A stretch of DNA of 64,000 nucleotides, taken from contig NC_082406.1 in assembly GCF_004011695.2 (NCBI RefSeq), forward strand, positions 682,001 through 746,000. The letters are read 5' to 3'. Below the pieces are notes generated by a model. That model saw only the letters and a list, made by a program, of their open reading frames with translations, made no database searches and was not told the DNA's origin. Numbering within the stretch: position 1 is the stretch's first letter; each line of letters begins with the position of its first letter. Positions 30,599 to 41,925 of the stretch are shown piece after piece. Made by a program: the position numbers and the translations under genes. The stretch comes from Ascochyta rabiei. Its lineage: Eukaryota; Ascomycota; Dothideomycetes; Pleosporales; Didymellaceae.

Positions 30599-31694
30599 AT
30601 GATGGCCCACCTCACACGGCAAGAAGTGCTCGACTCCGGCACCGTGTCGCAGACGTACAAAGCCGCTTTCGATTCGCGGCCCGTCGATATCAGCGGGACA
30701 GATATCTCAGGATGGCGAACCTCTCGCGCTGAACACTTACAGAAGCTCAGACAGTTTTACCCGATTCCTGGCCCTATCCCACATCTAGTCACTGAGTCGT
30801 TGCACGATGTACCTACAAGAGATAGCACGAGCATTAGGGTCAAGGTTTATCAGCCCGTCAAGGGTGAGCCAAAGGATGGTAGCCCCCTGATCATGATGTA
30901 TCATGAAGGAGGCTGGATGATGGGGGATCTGACAGATGAGGATCTGAATTGTAGAATGTTTGCTAGAGATCTGGGAGCGGTTTGCGTGAACGTTGAATAC
31001 CGGTAGTTCTCCATATGTCTTGTTGCTTTCCCACACCGCTAAATTGTCTAGACTTGCGCCTGAACACAAGTTCCCCACCGGCGTGAACGACTGCTACGAC
31101 GCACTGAAATGGGCCGTCGCCAACGCTAAGACACTGGGAGCAGACCCCGGACGCGGAATCATCGTTGGCGGTGCATCTGCGGGTGGAAACATCGCTGCTG
31201 TCCTGGCCCTACTTGCTCGTGACGAGAAATTAGATCCTCCCATCACCGGCCAGTATCTGTGTGTTCCGGCACTACTGCCAGATACCAATGTCCCGCCCTG
31301 CCTTGCTCACCTCTACGAATCACGCCTCATGAATATATACGACCCCGTTCTGAAAGGCGGTCTGCAACCTGGCAGCGTAGAGCCCATCTACGAGCCCGAT
31401 TTGACCTCACCGCTTTGGGATCCATTTAGCCACCCAGATGGACACAAAGGCGTAGCGAAAGCTTTCTTCCAAGTTGGCGGATTAGATCCATTGAGAGATG
31501 AGGCGGTGTTGTATGACGGAAAATTGAGGGAGGCTGGGGTTCTGACGCGGTTTGAGTTGTACAGTGGATACGGTCATATGTTTTGGACGAACTATCCTGA
31601 ATTGGAGGAGAGTAGCAAGTTTGTCGAAGACGCTTTGAAAGGTCTTAAATGGCTATTGGAAGACACTAGGGGTTCAGAGGAGGACACCAGATGA
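30599..31694 (+). CDS. Alpha/beta-hydrolase, hormone-sensitive-lipase-type esterase
   Basis: Two exons, 30599-31002 and 31052-31694, joined by a 49-bp intron (GTAGTT...TAG) inside the Arg135 codon, giving 348 residues. The HSL-family oxyanion motif reads HEGGW (102-106; usually HGGG). The nucleophile elbow is GGASAGGN with Ser177. The acid is Asp280 in GLDPLRDE and the base His310 in GYGHMFW, so the triad is complete. There is no signal peptide or membrane segment, so the enzyme is probably cytosolic and acts on short acyl or aryl esters or on plant or fungal metabolites. The Gly to Glu change in the oxyanion motif recurs in fungal relatives of this family as far as I know, but could affect substrate preference. 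Two adjacent ATGs (30599, 30602) are possible starts. Confidence 0.9.
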
Positions 31695-32633
31695 AACGGA
31701 GCATCTAGATGAACTATAGCTGAAGGGCTAATTGACAATGACATGCAATTTTTTGTCTTTTGATTTTCGTTGACACACCTCACCTCCTAGACGTTCTTCA
31801 CATTGACAGCTACAAGATCCTTCGATCTGATATCAATGCAGTCTTATGATCCAAGTTTCAGACTATCCTAGCTTTCGACCGATAATACACTAGCAGTATG
31901 CGTGGAGCTTTCGACTTTTGTGACTTAGACAAACCGTTCAAGACCAACACTTCGCAATAGCTTCTTAGAATACAAAGCAAGATCTCGGAAACCATGACGA
32001 CGAAAGATTCAAGGGCCGTGTGAGTCATTGAGCGATCAACAGTCACGTATACGTACCTCGGCTCTCACCAGGTCACACTCCAATGTACGATTAGGAAGCT
32101 CGGCTAGTACGCACCAACCACGCTCTTAAACAAGTGCGCGAATAAACATTTTGCATACTTCGCAACCTACACATGCTCCGTGAATGTACACATGTAACTT
32201 GTTTTCAACCAATTAGCGAACGAAGATTCCATCCTCATTCTGAGGTCAAACGCGGACTCCAATAAACTGCAGATTGAGAATCAGCGACGAGACTTCTCAA
32301 CTGCAAGGTCGTACAGTTCATCCAAACGATTTGTACAGCAACAAATCAATGTCATTGTTCTCCTAAACTGTGGCTTCGCCGATATGTGTCCCGGGTCTAG
32401 CGCTAGCCTTGACAACAGCTGATGCTTTATCTAATTGACTGAATTACTCGGAGAAGAACATGATGGTGGAAGTAAGACTATACCAAGTAGGTCTTGCCGG
32501 GCTATAATCAATGTGTGAGCTACCAAGCTAAGCAAGAGTCCAGTGGTATGCTCAATCTCGTCCCTGATCCATCTCTGGGTCACTCAATGTAACTCGCCTT
32601 TATACATGTTGCTCTCAAGTCTATTCTTGGAAA
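31695..32633. other. Intergenic region between convergent genes
   Basis: Tail-to-tail spacer between the esterase gene and the large minus-strand gene. No supported gene, RNA or repeat. Confidence 0.5.
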
Positions 32634-35600
32634 TTAGAGAAAAGCAGGCGTATCCTCCCTCAAGAACTTGGTCGTGCTCTTTCTCACTCCTCGTTCAAGT
32701 ACTGTGGTGCTTTTTCGCTCTTTGAGAAAGCACTCCGCCATTCGCTGACCTGGTGTTGTACTGCCTTCTCGCTCCTCTGTCTCGCTCAAAATCTGGTGTT
32801 CTCCATTCTCGAAATCAAACTTCGGCTCGATAACAGAAGCTATCAAGCGAGGTGAGGCTTTGAGACGTAGCGCTGGGCGATGAAGTTCAGATGCTGGTCT
32901 AGGAGGAGGAGGCGTGTTGCGTAGGTCGAATGCACTTCTGGGACGTCGTGAGAGTTTCTCAGGGGACAGAGGACGTATAGTTGCGCGTAAGCGGGGGCGG
33001 CCAATCGTAATTACAGCGAGACCCGAGTTAAGCTTCGAACGACCCGGGTCTGCTACGTCGGTATTGTACTGCGCCATCTTGGTGGAGCTTCCGTTCAGAA
33101 GCCCCGATGAAAGCGGCTGCAGTGACTTCGGGCGAGGCACTAATCCTATAGGGGATATGTGCGGTCGTTTGTAGCCGCCCATTGATGGTGGCGTAACGTT
33201 CTCCTTGCTCTGCAGTCCTTCCGTTCTTCTCACGGCAGTGTTTGGTACGTGGTGTGCAGTCGAGCCGGTGGCTGGAGCAGAGAGATCAGAATAGATGACC
33301 TTGGGTCCAGGTGTCATTTTGAGTGACTTGAAAGACGATCCAATACTGCTAGTTGGTGATTTGGTATGTTGCGATAAACTCGAGTTGTTGCTGCTTGAAC
33401 GCCTTCCGGTGTTGAAAAAGGGAAATCGTTCGTTCATGTGTGCAGATCCGTGAGTGGCGAGCGCTGGCAGCGATGCAGAAGACTGACCATTTGGCGTTGA
33501 CGTCTTATTATCTCTATGTACAGAAAGGATTGAGGTAGGCGTTGTTGAGAGTTCAAGCTTCTGTTCAAGCTTGGCTGGGGAAGGCGTTGGAACCGTTGTC
33601 AAGTCTTTTTGCGCATCGAGATGTCGATCCCTACGATCCATCACAACGGGGATTGTACTCAACGTTGGGCTCAATAGCTCCTCAGGACTGGTAGCTTCTT
33701 CAATTTGCTGCACAGCCTCAGGTGAGCCAATAATAAGCTTTCCACCTTCTCCTCGAGGTGTTGATGCGTCGAAAGAGCCTCGCGCAATAACTGTTGTGTC
33801 TTCAGAGCCGGTGTGCGACGTACGAACGTTTTCGGCCAAGTTGCCTGTGTGTCTCCCAGAAGGTGATACGTATCTTTCATGAATCGTGAGTTTCTCCTGA
33901 CTGGCCGTCTCAATTCCCGAGACCTCATGAGACAGCCAAGCCTTCCAATCACGGCTGGACCGAGTCGAACTTGGTCGGTTTGGAGACGGGGTGCCAACGA
34001 TATAGCTGCGTACTGACTGGCTGGTCAGAATAACCGCCGAGCCCCCATTGTGACTGTACTCGGGCTCGTAGGGGCTATTGAAGGACATAACACTATCGTT
34101 GGGCAAAATGCTCATACCGTCAGTATTGCGTGAGTATACACTAGGAGACAAGGGTGTTTGCATCGGATTTGAGGGTTGCGCCGTAGGCGACTTCGAGGAG
34201 CTTGGTGATCGAGAGTCTTCGCACATTTGGGTCGATGCTCGGCGTTGAGCAAAATTGGTCACAGTGAAGAGCCGATCTGTTTCCTGCGGAAAGTGAGGCG
34301 TTCCATTTTTTTCGAGAGGCGTCTGCCATCGACTTTTTGCCTTCGTCACCCTTATCTCGATTTGTTCGGTTGTTGGCACGTAGGTATCGATAGAGTGATC
34401 CCGGCTAACTGAGCCAGTTCTATCTTGTGTTAGTAGTGCGCCCAGTGCATATTGATTGATGTGAAAATGCACCCACTTCTTTTTAGAACCGTGAAGACCC
34501 TTGAAAATGGCCTTGTGCCTCTCACAATGTTCTTGTGAGCTTGATGAAGTGTCTGAAGAAGGGGTATCTGCATCTGCTTGTGTAATCGACTGATCCAGAT
34601 AAGGCGATGATCGATGCTCACCCGGCGTGACGGCGCGTATAGTTGACCTGATGGCTCGCCCAAACAATTTGATCGAGCTTTTCTTGCCTTGAATACTGTG
34701 TGCCGCCACACTCGTTGAACGACCTGCTGATAGCTTCTTCTCATCGTTTGTGGAAAGGCAGAGATCTTTGCTGGCACTGGAATGCAGCTCGCGGCTCGTG
34801 AAGTGCAGTTCCTTAGTCTTGCTCGACTCAAACACATCGCTCTCTGCACCTGGTGTACGATCCGCTTGGTTCAACGATGCCTCGGCGGATTTTGAAGCAT
34901 TGATTTCGCGCATGAGGGCCGAGAACACGCGCTTAGGGTCAACTGATGGCGTTGACGTTTCTTCGGCCAGGCTCTCCATATGCATAGGATCCTTGAAGGC
35001 CGAAAGCGAAAGATTGCGAATTGACTTCCTCTTGATGGGAACTGATGCTGTCTGGTCTGCGATGCTGCTGATACTGTCTTTGGCTTCATGAATGACAGTT
35101 AAACGCTTGATAGCGCGTTGCGTCAGCGTATCCCCCGAAGCTGATGTACCCCAGCTTGTAACACGAGATGCGGATACGTGTGAAACACTAGCTTCACTGT
35201 GAAGGCTGCGATTGCTATGGGCACTGTCGTTACTGCTACTACGTGATTTCGATCTGATGAGGTACGGGCAACTTCCCTCTAGAGACGGGGTGCGCGACCG
35301 CACACTTTGAAGCAGTGTATCATCGGGTCTTGGTATCTCTGTGAGACCGTTCATTTGAGATAGGATATCATCGGGATTCATAGCTCCAAAGTATTCGCGG
35401 CTTGCTTCGATCTGCTGAACTGGAAGGCTAGCTGATTTGTTGGAACTACGTCTGAAGACCCGTTTGATCTTCCTTTTCAGAGATCCAGAGAAAGAGCGTC
35501 CATCCTTAGCATCTGGTTTTGGCATAAAATCACTCACCGCGATGTCGATGGCTGGATCTTCAGTCGCTTGGTAGGTTGTGGAGAGAATCGGTGTGGTACT

Positions 35601-36467
35601 TGACATGCGCTTCACCTTGTCTTTCGACTTCTCCTGTCTCTTCTTGAACGGCGCTAGAAACAGGGATGGCTTGTGTTTGATGGATCTCTGCTGAAAGTCC
35701 TGAAGATATTTGTCCCGGGCTTTATCGATCGTATCGTCTAGTGCGACAGCTACGGGAAACCGAGGTACAGCAAGCGGAGATGGAGCTGTAATTCGAGTTG
35801 GCACATAAACTGCCGGTGTAGTACTCAGTGCTGGGTTGACGCTAGTTGATGGCGGCGTAGTCAGAAACTGAGCAGGCGGTCGAGCAATAGGTGACCCGGT
35901 CTGAACGCTGCTGGCATAGTACATAGAGCGCGCCTTTCTGATCTGTTGCGATGTGATAGAAGAAGCTGCGCTCTGCCGATTGGGTTTTGGTTGGGAGGCA
36001 GGGTGGGCATGCTCACCGGAAGTGATCGAGGGCTGCGCTGACAATGGGCGCGGCAATGACGATGGTCTCTCACTGCTGGGTGTAGGGTTGAAGGCGAAGG
36101 ACTTCTCGGTATTCGACCCAGCTCCCCGGAAGAGGGGGTGTGAGCTAACCGTTTTTGTGTCATTGCGAGTCGGTATAGTCCGAATGCTCAACTCTCGCGG
36201 AGGAAAGTGACTTCCTTGTGACTTGAATGACTTGCGGCTTGCGGTGCTCTTGCTTCTGGAAAGCTCGACGCTACGGGTCGATTTACGCTCAATCGTCTCC
36301 TGGGCTTGGGATCGAGCAAAAGCCGCAGTGGCAGCAGCGAGGGCATGTTGTTGCGCCACATTCGGGTCAAAGGGCTCAATGATAGGCGGCGCATGCCGGT
36401 GGACAGTTGAGGTGGACTTTGACCGGCGAAGGCGAGCGCTGGCGTCGCTGGATGCGCGTGCGAGCAT
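32634..36467 (-). CDS. Large Ser/Thr-rich, probably disordered protein of unknown function
   Basis: 1,277 residues in one exon from ATG 36467. Composition is dominated by Ser, Thr, Pro, Arg and Lys with many RS, SP and TP dipeptides, and long stretches lack hydrophobic clusters, so most of the chain is likely disordered and a phosphorylation target. A short Ala-rich predicted helix occurs near residues 40-60 (AAATAAFARSQAQ). A basic patch (GSLKRKIKRVFRRSSNKSA, about 330-350) could bind membrane or nucleic acid. The C-terminal 40 residues (MAECFLKERKSTTVLERG and following) look like a conserved amphipathic end. I recognise no catalytic domain. Such proteins in filamentous ascomycetes are usually annotated as hypothetical; roles in septation, polarity or signalling would be guesses. 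Confidence 0.85.
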   Translation of the reverse strand: MLARASSDASARLRRSKSTSTVHRHAPPIIEPFDPNVAQQHALAAATAAFARSQAQETIERKSTRSVELSRSKSTASRKSFKSQGSHFPPRELSIRTIPTRNDTKTVSSHPLFRGAGSNTEKSFAFNPTPSSERPSSLPRPLSAQPSITSGEHAHPASQPKPNRQSAASSITSQQIRKARSMYYASSVQTGSPIARPPAQFLTTPPSTSVNPALSTTPAVYVPTRITAPSPLAVPRFPVAVALDDTIDKARDKYLQDFQQRSIKHKPSLFLAPFKKRQEKSKDKVKRMSSTTPILSTTYQATEDPAIDIAVSDFMPKPDAKDGRSFSGSLKRKIKRVFRRSSNKSASLPVQQIEASREYFGAMNPDDILSQMNGLTEIPRPDDTLLQSVRSRTPSLEGSCPYLIRSKSRSSSNDSAHSNRSLHSEASVSHVSASRVTSWGTSASGDTLTQRAIKRLTVIHEAKDSISSIADQTASVPIKRKSIRNLSLSAFKDPMHMESLAEETSTPSVDPKRVFSALMREINASKSAEASLNQADRTPGAESDVFESSKTKELHFTSRELHSSASKDLCLSTNDEKKLSAGRSTSVAAHSIQGKKSSIKLFGRAIRSTIRAVTPGEHRSSPYLDQSITQADADTPSSDTSSSSQEHCERHKAIFKGLHGSKKKWVHFHINQYALGALLTQDRTGSVSRDHSIDTYVPTTEQIEIRVTKAKSRWQTPLEKNGTPHFPQETDRLFTVTNFAQRRASTQMCEDSRSPSSSKSPTAQPSNPMQTPLSPSVYSRNTDGMSILPNDSVMSFNSPYEPEYSHNGGSAVILTSQSVRSYIVGTPSPNRPSSTRSSRDWKAWLSHEVSGIETASQEKLTIHERYVSPSGRHTGNLAENVRTSHTGSEDTTVIARGSFDASTPRGEGGKLIIGSPEAVQQIEEATSPEELLSPTLSTIPVVMDRRDRHLDAQKDLTTVPTPSPAKLEQKLELSTTPTSILSVHRDNKTSTPNGQSSASLPALATHGSAHMNERFPFFNTGRRSSSNNSSLSQHTKSPTSSIGSSFKSLKMTPGPKVIYSDLSAPATGSTAHHVPNTAVRRTEGLQSKENVTPPSMGGYKRPHISPIGLVPRPKSLQPLSSGLLNGSSTKMAQYNTDVADPGRSKLNSGLAVITIGRPRLRATIRPLSPEKLSRRPRSAFDLRNTPPPPRPASELHRPALRLKASPRLIASVIEPKFDFENGEHQILSETEEREGSTTPGQRMAECFLKERKSTTVLERGVRKSTTKFLREDTPAFL

Positions 36468-36788
36468 CGAAGAGGCGAGGTAAAACTGATTGACGGTGAA
36501 GTAGAGCGGTAAGGCGACAGTTCAACGTAGCAAAGCTCTGCTAAAGGGGTGTTGACTAGATGTGACCAAGGGATGTGAGAGAGTACGGCCAGAGTGCACA
36601 CAACCAAGCCGCGGCAAACAAACAAATCGCAATTGCCTCGCCGTCGTGGCTGTTTTGTGTCCTGGTATCGCACCTACTTTGTTTCTCAAAATCAATAGAT
36701 TGGAAGGTGCATTCGGCTCACGCGGACTAACGTAAGACTCGATGACATTGAGTCGATAGCATTTGGAATGAAATGATCTCGCGATGCA

Positions 36789-38465
36789 TCAACGTTGGAA
36801 ACTTATGGAGTCTCTCGATGTAGAGTGCCGGTGAACACCTTCACGCTCGAGAGCAGATGTGCTAGCTCTCTCCTGCATCTCAAACAAGTCATCTCCAGCT
36901 TCACTCTGTACTTCAGTATACGCAGCTTCCTTATCATCCACGTCAATCTTGAAGGTGATGATAGAAAGACCAGCAAACACCAGCATGCCAGCCAAGAACG
37001 GCAAGCCGAGCCATATACTGCCCATGCCCATACCCCATTGAAACAGCTGATTAAGCAGTGGACCGGCAACCAACGCACCAAGACTCTCGACAATTGCGAT
37101 GGTACTCATCAGCTTGCCGATATCGTGGCTTGATTGCCCACCGACAACATGGATCGATACCGACCGCATTGCAGCATTGTAGCCTGTACCCATATTATAG
37201 ACAAGGAGACCGACGATGAGTATAGCTGGATGTGCTGCAAGGCCGATGACGAGGAATGAAATGGCAGTCAGGACAATAGAGCCGCGAGCTATCCACAAGT
37301 CGGCCCAATGCGCGGGTAACCGAATGTAGTTTAGTAGCACGAAGTTAGCGAGAGGAAGAAAGATGGCCACAGCCGCCAGATTGGTGGCTGCACGGAATGA
37401 CAACAGGTACGCAGCCTGTTTAATTTCCCAACCGTAGCGCTTCGATGCATAACGCACAAGTAATGTCATGCCTTGCCGGCCCAGTCTGTTCGCCATGAAT
37501 GTAAAGACAACCAGTGCCAAGGTGCGGTCGCTCTTCAGGAACTGAAAGGCATCCTGAAAGTGTCGTAGTTGTTGACCAGGACTGAAGGCATGGCTCGTCG
37601 CCGGTGTCTGGACCACTCTCGTGTTGGTCTGCTCGTGCTTGGGTTCCTCGCGCATATGCAGTGTCTCAGGAAAGAACACAGCGAGCAGTACACCGGCCTG
37701 CTGAAATATCAGTGCCAGCACAAGGGGGTACCAGTCTCCGCTCTCCATCAGACGCGCAGACATGATGGGCGCTACTATCTCAGCAATTAGGACTGAGGCT
37801 GTCAAGTACAGAAATATAGTCGTTCGTTTCTCGGGAGGCGCGATGTCAGAGATCATCGTAATGCCAATGGCTGCCGCCACAATGGGCCCGCCGCCGATAA
37901 AGTAAAACACCGAAGACAGCCAAGTCAATTGGAGGGGGAGATCCTTGAAGTAGCCTGGAGGAAACATAAGCCCGTCTCCAATAGTAGGAAGGATTCAGGT
38001 TCGCTTACAGATGCCTAGCACCCAGGCGCTGTTCAGCTGTAGCCCCATCAAGCTCGCAGTGAAGATCCACTTCCTACCCACTTTATCTGCCAGTACGCCG
38101 AACGGGATAGCGAGGAAGATGCTAGGAATGGCGTCGAACATTTCCTGCCAGCCAAAGATCATAGCCATCTCCTGCTGCACTGCATCCACCTTGCACAGCT
38201 TCTCAAGTATAGCACCGTCCACACCAACGACTGAAGGGTCATTCTCTCGATAATAGCGTAGGCAGATATTGGCTTCGTATACGCGTGTTCGTGGGGCTTC
38301 GGCAAGGAAGGCGCCCATATCGATGATGGCTACGAGTGCGAAGGCGAGTACTACCATTATCACCCATGGCTTTTTCTTTTCACCGACTGCTGTGGTATGC
38401 GCCAGGAAAGGGAGACCTTCTTCTTCACTCGATGCTCTTGGCGAGTCCACCGTTTGTGGCGTCAT
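36789..38465 (-). CDS. Major facilitator superfamily transporter
   Basis: Two exons, 38009-38465 and 36789-37954, with a 54-bp intron (GTAAGC...CAG) splitting a Cys codon, for 540 residues. The first transmembrane helix is VIMVVLAFALVAIIDMG. The loop 2-3 signature is GVLADKVGRKW, matching the MFS consensus G-x-L-a-D-r-x-G-R-k. About twelve hydrophobic helices follow in two sets, split by a central hydrophilic loop (PETLHMREEPKHEQTNTRVVQ). The N- and C-termini are hydrophilic with acidic clusters. The long loop between the first and second helices (RTRVYEANICLRYYRENDPSVVG) has two Cys and is seen in a group of fungal MFS proteins of unknown substrate. A plasma-membrane or vacuolar exporter or importer; substrate unknown. 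No secondary-metabolite core gene is nearby. Confidence 0.9.
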
Positions 38466-39654
38466 GTTGGGGTACGCCTGCGTCTAAGGGAGGGCTTAGA
38501 AAGTGAGTGTGGTATATAGCTGACGCGTAGCACGTGTGCGACCAAAGGACACGATTCATTGACGAAGAGATAAAATTTTATGATAACAACAACTCTCAGT
38601 CATCGTTACGGTGGGCGGAGGAAACAGCCGCAGACGCGGGAGAAGACAAAATGCCCCGACAGTAACAGTCAGTGCACGTTTGAAGCTTGAAAGGTCTGAG
38701 CGTGCCTGGGGTTCGCCCAGTGCAATGTGTCGTGTTGCGAAACTCCGAGCAGCATATGCCAAGCCCTTTGTCAGCATTCTAAATTAGCCCCACCCCGCTG
38801 CTTCAGACTCCAGACCTCAGTATGTACGTGAGCTTAGAGCTGAACGAACGATTGTACGTTGTGCTATACTTACGCGCTTTTGGTCTCTCTTGCTCCTTTC
38901 AGTCTTGATGTCGTTGCCTGAATCCATCATCGAATGCCACACCGGCCGACACATCAGTCGTAGCGCCCAGAGCAGGCTGCATTAACGATTGATCTTATTG
39001 TGAACGGACATATTGATGATTCTCTCATATATCTCGAAAATGACACGGTAGTCATTGTGAGCCTAAGATACAGCTGTTATTCTAACTAGCTCGGGGCAAG
39101 CTTGAAGCGTCAAGCACCGGATCCTCTGGATCCCCTGTCTACAGTTCTCACATCGTTCTCGCACGAGCTACTCTTGTACAACTTCTCCATGAAAGACTCG
39201 GCTTTCTTGGAAAGGCGCATCTCTCATGTGTTCCTGATCCATGTGGTAAATCCCGTCTGCGCCTCGTGGCTATCCTAGTGGTAAACCAGGCAGGTGAGCT
39301 GAATTTGGTAGACATGGATGATGCCATTTCCACATCCAACAGATATTTCACTTCTCCGTAGTACTGACCGCCAATACAAACGAGGTCGCGTGCGGCTAAG
39401 CGGTGAACCCCAGACCTCGCCTGAGGAATTTCAATATCTCTGCTTTCATCGAACCCGTCCACCGTCTTCCGAACACCACACTCCAATTATAGACCCTCTC
39501 CCACTAACATCAGCGTAAGTCCAAAGCCTAGTCAGAACGATGTCGTAGCTTATGGATTATTTGGCTTGCGTAGGCAACTGTAGGATCTGACTAATGCATT
39601 ACTGCAGGAAAAAGTACATTAAACGATATTCGTCACTTCGGCTACATCGCACCC
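38466..39654. other. Intergenic region, possible upstream exon material
   Basis: Contains the MFS promoter and DNA ahead of the F-box-like gene. A plus-strand open stretch at about 39150-39360 reads like protein (GFLGKAHLSCVPDPCGKSR) but has no start. It could be an unrecognised exon or a fragment. Confidence 0.35.
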
Positions 39655-40257
39655 ATGATCGTCATCAACTTCATGCGCTTTCCTGGCGAAATCAGGAACA
39701 CCATCTACAACTCCATTATTCGCGAACTCCCTCGGACCACCGCAGGTACCTCCCTACCTGCAATCGCCTACACCAGTATCCTGATACATCAAGAGTTCAT
39801 GTCGCAGTATCTCCCGCAGATACAATTCGATATCATGTCAATGTCTGACATCTGGCACATGCACACAGTTCTCGACAATCATCCTTTGGACCTTGGGTGG
39901 CGCAGAATCACAGGACTGACTATCACCAACTTCACGGCCATTGCACATACTCAGACTCGAGCGAACGAGGTCATGGACTTCTTGTACCAATTCATATCAC
40001 TCGAGAATTTGATTATCGACGTCACATTCTATGATCTCAATCATGGCTTCCAAGGTCGGATTAAAACTATAAACCACATCTTTACCGAGTTCGAACTCTT
40101 TCGGTTGCTCTCCTTCACCAGCCTCAAGTCTCTGGTCATCAACGTCAAGTGTAATGGTCTGTCTCCTACACCTGGCAGTATCGCTCTACTCAGCCATTTG
40201 GAGGATGTACTGAAATTTGATACTGGTGTTCGAGTTACTCTCATACTTTGCGAGTGA
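39655..40257 (+). CDS. F-box-like fungal protein
   Basis: 200 residues. It begins FMRFPGEIRNTIYNSII, the degenerate F-box-like opening (L-P-x-E-I-R-N-x-I-Y) common in large Pezizomycotina families. The rest is a single predicted alpha/beta layer with LRR-like spacing (LTITNFTAIA, LENLIIDVTF, LKSLVINVKC). Such proteins are thought to be substrate receptors of SCF ubiquitin ligases or their relics. ATG 39655 or 39673 may be used, and an AG acceptor at about 39606 leaves room for an upstream exon. The stop codon overlaps a GTGAGT donor (GCGA|GTGAGT), so the gene may instead splice on, though the next frame closes at once. First of several F-box/LRR-like genes in the next 14 kb. Confidence 0.6.
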   Translation: MIVINFMRFPGEIRNTIYNSIIRELPRTTAGTSLPAIAYTSILIHQEFMSQYLPQIQFDIMSMSDIWHMHTVLDNHPLDLGWRRITGLTITNFTAIAHTQTRANEVMDFLYQFISLENLIIDVTFYDLNHGFQGRIKTINHIFTEFELFRLLSFTSLKSLVINVKCNGLSPTPGSIALLSHLEDVLKFDTGVRVTLILCE

Positions 40258-40977
40258 GTTACTGGCTGTTTGCGCATCGTTCTCATCAGTCCATGGTGTA
40301 ATTCTTCTCTTGGATCGAATTTATGCTTAGACGGTAAAGTCAAGCTTTTACGGGGTCACGGTAAGAATCCATAGGGTATACTTGCGGTCCCTTCCGGTGG
40401 CGTTTGCATTCAAGACTCTATCAGCTCCCAGGATCTCAAGACGTACAGGGAAGGGTATAGATGGCTATACTGGCTCGCTTACTGTAATGCTCTATCTCGG
40501 ACGGACATTGAGTGGAGGTGTTTGCGGGTGTCCGCATGAATGTCTTCACCTGGACACCGAACGAAGACTCGTGATGGTATGTTTGCCCGTCAACTCTTGT
40601 GCGACTGATGTGTTCACTGAACGCACATGCGATAAGACAATCAAAATGTTCCTTGTCATTTTCTTACATTTAGGCCAGTTTCAGCAAGTCTATTGTAACA
40701 AGTTCACTTTACTGTCGGTCTTTTCCACAATACATGCATATATGTATTAGGGGATCAAAATGTGCATGGGCTCCATTTTTTGGTGACAGCAAGCGCATTT
40801 GCCGATGATGTGCCTTCTTTCACCTACGCTGCGTCTGTGCAAGTGTTTGGCGCACACAAACTCCACTGAGAAACGATTTCCTCTTCTATATCTTTCTTCA
40901 ACCTCAACTTCACTCTACTTCTCGTGATCTACATACCCCCTCTGTCCTTGCATCCTGTACCGAGTGCGAACAAAGCC
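40258..40977. other. Intergenic region without a supported gene
   Basis: A 122-codon plus-strand open frame at 40382-40750 has no domain I recognise. It could be decayed 3' coding sequence of the upstream gene. No repeat seen. Confidence 0.4.
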
Positions 40978-41925
40978 ATGAGTAGCTCAAGAAATGTTTC
41001 GCGCAGCTCGGAAAATCCCAACTGGCGGGCGCGCGTTTCTACCCGTGCAGATAGTAGGTACCACAACCCCTCGCCACTCTTGTAGCATACACTAAGTCCC
41101 ATCTTAGCTTCTCTAGATGCATCGGCGCCTGCCTTTGCCCCACCGCCATCACAAGCGCAGGCTTTTGAAGCCCTCCTGGCTAGCGGTAAGCTCACCACTT
41201 CACCCTTCTTAGTGACCTGATTACCTTTGTGAGTGCTTTCACTAATGCGATTCGATGTAGGTTTTGCGCGCGTATCCATCACGGCCGAGCGTGAGTATCC
41301 CGCCGCCGCACCCGGTTGCCCAGCTTTTCTCAAGGGTGTGCGCTTTGACTCTACGAACTTAAAAAAGTGGTATGAGGAGGTACTCCCACATCTAGCCAAG
41401 TGCACGTTCATTGTCTCCTCCACCGCCGATGTCACGTACGGCGGCAGCATCTTCGGTTCAACGGCATTGCCACACATATACAATGCTGTGACAAAGGTAG
41501 AACTCCCCAAGTTCTACTGGTTCAGTGGCGTTGCTCTTAATCGCCATCACAACCCGTACTTGCAGATGTGTCGCAATCTGCCCAACCTGCGTGAGCTGTG
41601 CCTTACGATACAGACCGCTGGGCTGACAAGCCAACGTTGGCCGGAGCGTCAGATTGTTGCGCTCGAGCGAACGAACCCTGAAGCTGCCAAAGAGCGCATC
41701 GTTCTCTCAGTTCGAGAAGCCGTGCACAGATACGAGCTCGATGCCCTTTTTGCATGCACTTCTCTTCGTCTTCTCCGCTTAGAGTACATCGAGAGCGCCA
41801 TGACGGCGTACTTCTGCCGGGTCGGCAATCCAGTCGATGTTCTCCAGAAGCTCAAGGTGTATCTGGCTCGAGGGTTTGCCCAAAGGGGTTTGGAGGTCGC
41901 TGTGAACCTCGCGCGCGTAGATTAA
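40978..41925 (+). CDS. LRR/F-box-associated-type fungal protein, three exons, unknown function
   Basis: Proposed exons 40978-41053, 41117-41185 and 41261-41925, giving 269 residues. The introns are 63 and 75 bp with GTAGGT and GTAAGC donors, CTAAG/CTAAT branch sites and TAG acceptors, and the frame runs cleanly across both. The N-terminus is basic, Ser- and Ala/Pro-rich (SSSRNVSRSSENPNWR), perhaps disordered. The remainder alternates short strands and helices like the LRR part of fungal F-box proteins: LPHIYNAVTKVELPKFYW, CRNLPNLRELCLTI, CTSLRLLRLEYIESA. No F-box itself is visible. No signal peptide. Probably an SCF-family relative or a general LRR scaffold; function unknown. Confidence 0.6.

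Noticed and set aside
24762..38465. Secondary-metabolite cluster (monooxygenase, esterase, MFS transporter)
   Set aside because: No polyketide synthase, NRPS, terpene synthase or pathway regulator is present, and housekeeping genes lie between them.
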